64,000 bases of DNA from JACMQX01 sp044225675 (GTDB taxonomy: Bacteria; Pseudomonadota; Gammaproteobacteria; Burkholderiales; Burkholderiaceae_C), in contig JBGAIH010000021.1 of the NCBI GenBank assembly GCA_044225675.1, positions 24,227-88,226 on the forward strand. Reading direction: 5' to 3'. Below the pieces are notes generated by a model. The model made no database searches. It saw nothing but the letters and a program-made list of their open reading frames with translations, and was not told where the DNA came from. Of this stretch, positions 61,779 to 64,000 are shown in pieces; positions within the stretch are counted from its first letter, which is position 1; every line of letters begins with the position of its first letter. The position numbers and the translations under genes are program-made.

Positions 61779-62645
61779 TCAGACGATCTTCAGGCCGTCC
61801 AGTCCGGGATCGCCGGGCGGATAGCGAAGGGGAAGCCGCAGCAGGGCGTCGCGCACCATCGTGGCGATCATCAGGTTGCGGTGGGTTTTGGAGTTGGCCG
61901 GCACGACGGTCCATGGCGCATGCGCGGTGCTGGTGGCGCGCAGCAGGGCCTGGTAGGCGGCCTGGTAGGCGTCCCACTGCTTGCGCACCTCCAGGTCGCC
62001 CATGCTGAACTTCCAGCGCTTGGCCGGGTCGTCGACCCGCTCCTGCAGGCGCTTGCGCTGCTCGTCGGCGCCGATGTGCAGCATGAACTTGAGTATCACG
62101 GTGCCGGTCTCGGCCAGCAGCCGCTCGAACTCGTTGATGTGCCGGAAGCGCTGGCGCGTCTGCTCCGGCGTGATCCAGCCGTTGACCACGGGCACGAGCA
62201 CGTCCTCGTAGTGGCTGCGGTTGAAGACGGTGATCTCGCCCGCGCCGGGCATCGCCTTGTGGATGCGCCAGAGGTAGTCGTGGCTGCGCTCGTCTTCGGT
62301 GGGCGCCTTCCAGCCGACGGTGTGAACGCCCAGCGGACTGGTGCGGCTGAACACGTCGCGCACGGTGCCGTCCTTGCCGGCGGCGTCGGTGCCCTGCAGC
62401 ACCACCAGCAGCTTGTAGCGGCGGTCGGCGAAGAACAGGTTCTGCAGGCCGTCAAGCTCCTGGGCAAGCCGCTCGACCTCGGCCTTGTCAGCCAGCTTGT
62501 CGCCCGATGACCAGGGTTTGGCCGCAGGGTCGACCGATGCCAGCGAGAACGCGTCGGCCTCCTTGCCGGACGGCACTTGCCAGTCCGCGGGGGACGGGGC
62601 GGAGGACGGGGCGGACGAAGGCGCGGCTTTGGCGCTCGGGGGCAT
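61779..62645 (-). CDS. ppk2: Polyphosphate kinase 2 family protein
   Basis: A 288-residue PPK2-family enzyme that moves phosphate from polyphosphate to nucleotides. The Walker A is LQGTDAAGKDGTVRDVF (about residues 81-97), and the lid/Walker B region contains NRSHYEDVLVPVV; RWKFSMGDLEVRKQWD follows. The N-terminus is low-complexity (Pro/Ala/Ser). The ATG at 62645 has GGAGA nine bases upstream; a TTG further out is not needed. It is the first gene before icmF (26-base gap), with a 32-bp palindromic operator and a TTGACG-17-CAAAAT promoter upstream. Whether ATP, GTP or AMP/ADP is favoured cannot be read here. Confidence 0.92.
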   Translation of the reverse strand: MPPSAKAAPSSAPSSAPSPADWQVPSGKEADAFSLASVDPAAKPWSSGDKLADKAEVERLAQELDGLQNLFFADRRYKLLVVLQGTDAAGKDGTVRDVFSRTSPLGVHTVGWKAPTEDERSHDYLWRIHKAMPGAGEITVFNRSHYEDVLVPVVNGWITPEQTRQRFRHINEFERLLAETGTVILKFMLHIGADEQRKRLQERVDDPAKRWKFSMGDLEVRKQWDAYQAAYQALLRATSTAHAPWTVVPANSKTHRNLMIATMVRDALLRLPLRYPPGDPGLDGLKIV

Positions 62646-62683
62646 GCGGCTTGTCTCCGGTGGGCACAACGGGCAGGAGGGAG

Positions 62684-62712
62684 ATTTTGATTGACGTTTA
62701 CGTAAACGTCAA
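62684..62712 (-). promoter_or_regulatory. Candidate promoter of ppk2-icmF embedded in the palindrome
   Basis: On the minus strand TTGACG (62712-62707) is followed after 17 bases by CAAAAT (62689-62684), four of six matches to the -10 consensus. The -35 box lies inside the palindrome and the -10 box reaches its edge, so a bound regulator would directly block or remodel polymerase. Transcription would begin near 62677, about 30 bases before the ppk2 start. Confidence 0.55.
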
Positions 62713-62717
62713 TCAAA
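62686..62717. promoter_or_regulatory. Perfect 32-bp palindrome, candidate LiuR operator of ppk2-icmF
   Basis: A perfect inverted repeat with 16-base arms contains the same 20-base core, TGACGTTTACGTAAACGTCA, as the site in front of liuR. Its edge is 40 bases upstream of the ppk2 start and about 93 bases beyond the end of the TRAP gene. The rest of the 165-base gap shows nothing recognisable. The shared core is direct sequence evidence; LiuR as the bound factor is inference. Confidence 0.8.
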
Positions 62718-62810
62718 CAGCATTCTGCCAGCAAATGGAAAGAGGGGGCGCAGGCCCCCTCGTCCGGTGGATGCCTGGGTCCGTGCCAGGCGGGCGCGGC
62801 GCGCAGATTT

Positions 62811-64000
62811 TCAGCGCGCGTAGAGCAGCTGCGGCAGCCACAGCCCGATCTCCGGGAAGATGTACAGCAGCACGATGGCCACGATCTGGATGCCCATGAA
62901 GGGCAGCATCCCCAGGAAGATCTGGTTGAGCGTCACATGCGGTGGACTCACCCCCTTGAGGTAGAACGCGGCCATGGCCACGGGCGGGCTCAGGAAGGCG
63001 GTCTGCAGGTTCAGCGCCACCAGCAGGCCGAAGAACAGCGGGTCCACGCCGAAGTTGTCGAGCAGCGGAATGAAGATCGGCATGAAGATCACGATGATCT
63101 CGGTCCACTCCAGCGGCCAGCCCAGCACGAAGATGATCACCTGCGACAGGATCAGGAACTGCGTCTTCGACAGGTTCATCGACAGCACCCAGCGCTCGAC
63201 CAGCTCCTGGCCACCCAGCAGCGCGAATGCCGCCGAGAAGATGGCCGAACCGACGAACAGCCAGCAGACCATGGCCGAGGTCTTGGCGGTCAGGAAGACG
63301 CTCTCCTTGACGACGCTCAACGTGAGCTGCCGGTAGGCGATGGCCAAAAGGAAGCCGCCGAGGGCGCCGACGGCAGCGGCTTCGGTCGGCGTCGCCAGGC
63401 CCATCACGATGGAGCCGAGCACGGCCATGATCAGGATCAGCAGCGGGAAGAAGCTGGTCAGCAGCATCTTGAAGATCTCAAGGCGCGTGAAGCTCAGCAG
63501 CGCGTAGAAGAGCGCCAGCGCGGCCGCGCCCGCGCCCACGCCGATCCACCAGCCGCGCGGCGCGGGAAGCTTGCCCGCGCCTTCGGCCGCCGCCGCGGCA
63601 TTCGATGCGCCGGGAGCCGTGGCCGCGCCGGATGCGGTTGCCGCGCCTGGAGGCTCCTTCACGCCGCCTGCGTCGCCTGCCGCCGCAGGTGCCCTGGTGG
63701 CACCGTCCGAGGGCGGCTCCTTCAGGTCGCCTGCGACAGCGGGAGGCTCTTTCAGGTCACCGGCGGCGGGTGGCTCCTTGAGTCCACCGTCAGAGGGGGG
63801 CTCCTTGAGGGCTCCATCCGCCGGGGGCTCCTTCAGCCCGCCGTCCGAGGGCGGCTCCTTCAGGCCTCCGTCGGCCGGCGGTTCCTTGAGTCCGCCTTCG
63901 CTCGGCGGCTCTGCGAGGCCACCGCTTCCGGGCGGCTCGGCCAGCCCGCCGGAGCGCTGCGCCGGCGCGCCGTCGCCCATGCGTTCGAGCGCGGGTGCTT
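62811..64000 (-). CDS. TRAP transporter large permease (DctM family), 3' part, with repeat-bearing loop
   Basis: The frame is open to the right edge, so the 5' part is missing. The last 280 residues form the C-terminal half of a DctM permease with seven or so membrane helices: GSIVMGLATPTEAAAVGALGG, VIIFVLGWPLEWTEIIVIFM, GLLVALNLQTAFLSPPVAMA and the closing GMLPFMGIQIVAIVLL. Before them lies a hydrophilic insert with about nine copies of GGLKEPPSD-like units (63705-63950) and an Ala/Gly-rich linker, not present in ordinary TRAP permeases. The carrier imports organic acids with a binding protein that is not in the window. Confidence 0.9.
   Translation of the reverse strand, partial: APALERMGDGAPAQRSGGLAEPPGSGGLAEPPSEGGLKEPPADGGLKEPPSDGGLKEPPADGALKEPPSDGGLKEPPAAGDLKEPPAVAGDLKEPPSDGATRAPAAAGDAGGVKEPPGAATASGAATAPGASNAAAAAEGAGKLPAPRGWWIGVGAGAAALALFYALLSFTRLEIFKMLLTSFFPLLILIMAVLGSIVMGLATPTEAAAVGALGGFLLAIAYRQLTLSVVKESVFLTAKTSAMVCWLFVGSAIFSAAFALLGGQELVERWVLSMNLSKTQFLILSQVIIFVLGWPLEWTEIIVIFMPIFIPLLDNFGVDPLFFGLLVALNLQTAFLSPPVAMAAFYLKGVSPPHVTLNQIFLGMLPFMGIQIVAIVLLYIFPEIGLWLPQLLYAR
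63705..63950. repeat. 27-bp tandem repeat in the TRAP permease gene
   Basis: About nine imperfect 27-base units (one has three extra bases) encode GGLKEPPSD, GGLKEPPAD, GALKEPPSD, GDLKEPPAV and similar, in frame. Two units read GGLAEPP. They form a Pro/Glu/Lys-rich hydrophilic segment inserted between membrane halves, which is likely to be disordered and variable in copy number between strains. Confidence 0.9.

Noticed and set aside
58618..61824. A 1068-codon open frame on the plus strand opposite icmF
   Set aside because: It is the antisense of a clear 1097-residue IcmF; its composition (Gly/Arg/His/Val-rich repeats) is typical of shadow frames.
63705..63950. TRAP repeat considered as a CRISPR array or a frameshift artefact
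   Set aside because: Units are contiguous, in frame and encode a consistent peptide; flanking sequence continues the same reading frame into the membrane part.

Overview
The window is GC-rich, densely coding DNA typical of a betaproteobacterium of the order Burkholderiales, most like Comamonadaceae. The grounds are split alpha/beta glycyl-tRNA synthetase, many acyl-CoA dehydrogenases, TRAP and Liv transporters, AceK and IcmF, and the style of the proteins. This placement is inferred from protein recognition, not from an rRNA. No rRNA, tRNA, CRISPR array, insertion sequence or prophage was recognised, and no stretch over 300 bases lacks a gene.

Layout. 1-5.9 kb: the start of a bile acid:sodium symporter family gene, then glyQ-glyS-gmhB-plsC and a YgjP-like metallopeptidase, tightly packed (translation, LPS heptose, phospholipid). 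6-7.6 kb: an orphan Rcp1-like response regulator facing a metallo-beta-lactamase-fold hydrolase. 7.6-15.8 kb: a leucine/acyl-CoA catabolic cluster led by a LiuR-like MerR regulator (thioesterase, isovaleryl-CoA dehydrogenase, carbonic anhydrase, aceK, a small membrane protein, thiolase, acyl-CoA dehydrogenase, YchJ). 15.9-18.8 kb: trkA-trkH potassium uptake. 18.8-31.4 kb: a HAD phosphatase, an 11-bp minisatellite, then a TetR-led beta-oxidation cluster of ten further genes. 31.4-36.4 kb: a chemoreceptor, then a DGPF/SRPBCC/VOC set ending in an ECF42-type sigma factor. 36.6-48.6 kb: an orphan haemagglutinin-like exoprotein, AMP nucleosidase, a secreted protease overlapping an FHA-membrane protein, glutathione reductase, two related PAS proteins (one a histidine kinase) and a TauE/SafE exporter. 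48.6-53.4 kb: hipBA with three upstream operator-like palindromes, an acyl-CoA ligase, a small unknown protein and an SDR. 53.5-58.3 kb: a livGF-SBP-livHM branched-chain-type ABC importer. 58.4-62.7 kb: ppk2-icmF. 62.8-64.0 kb: the 3' part of a TRAP large permease carrying a nine-residue repeat.

How it fits together. Much of the window feeds acyl-CoA into central metabolism. Leucine-type CoA esters go through Ivd. Straight-chain acyl-CoA goes through the TetR cluster. Isobutyryl/butyryl-CoA goes through the B12 enzyme IcmF. Carbonic anhydrase and AceK fit beside leucine breakdown, which needs bicarbonate and loads the glyoxylate shunt. The clearest unexpected signal is a pair of perfect palindromes sharing the 20-base core TGACGTTTACGTAAACGTCA. 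One lies in front of liuR (7584-7605), the other, 32 bp long, about 40 bases upstream of ppk2-icmF (62686-62717). This suggests that one LiuR-type regulator controls both loci and places a polyphosphate kinase and the isobutyryl-CoA mutase in a branched-chain acyl-CoA regulon.
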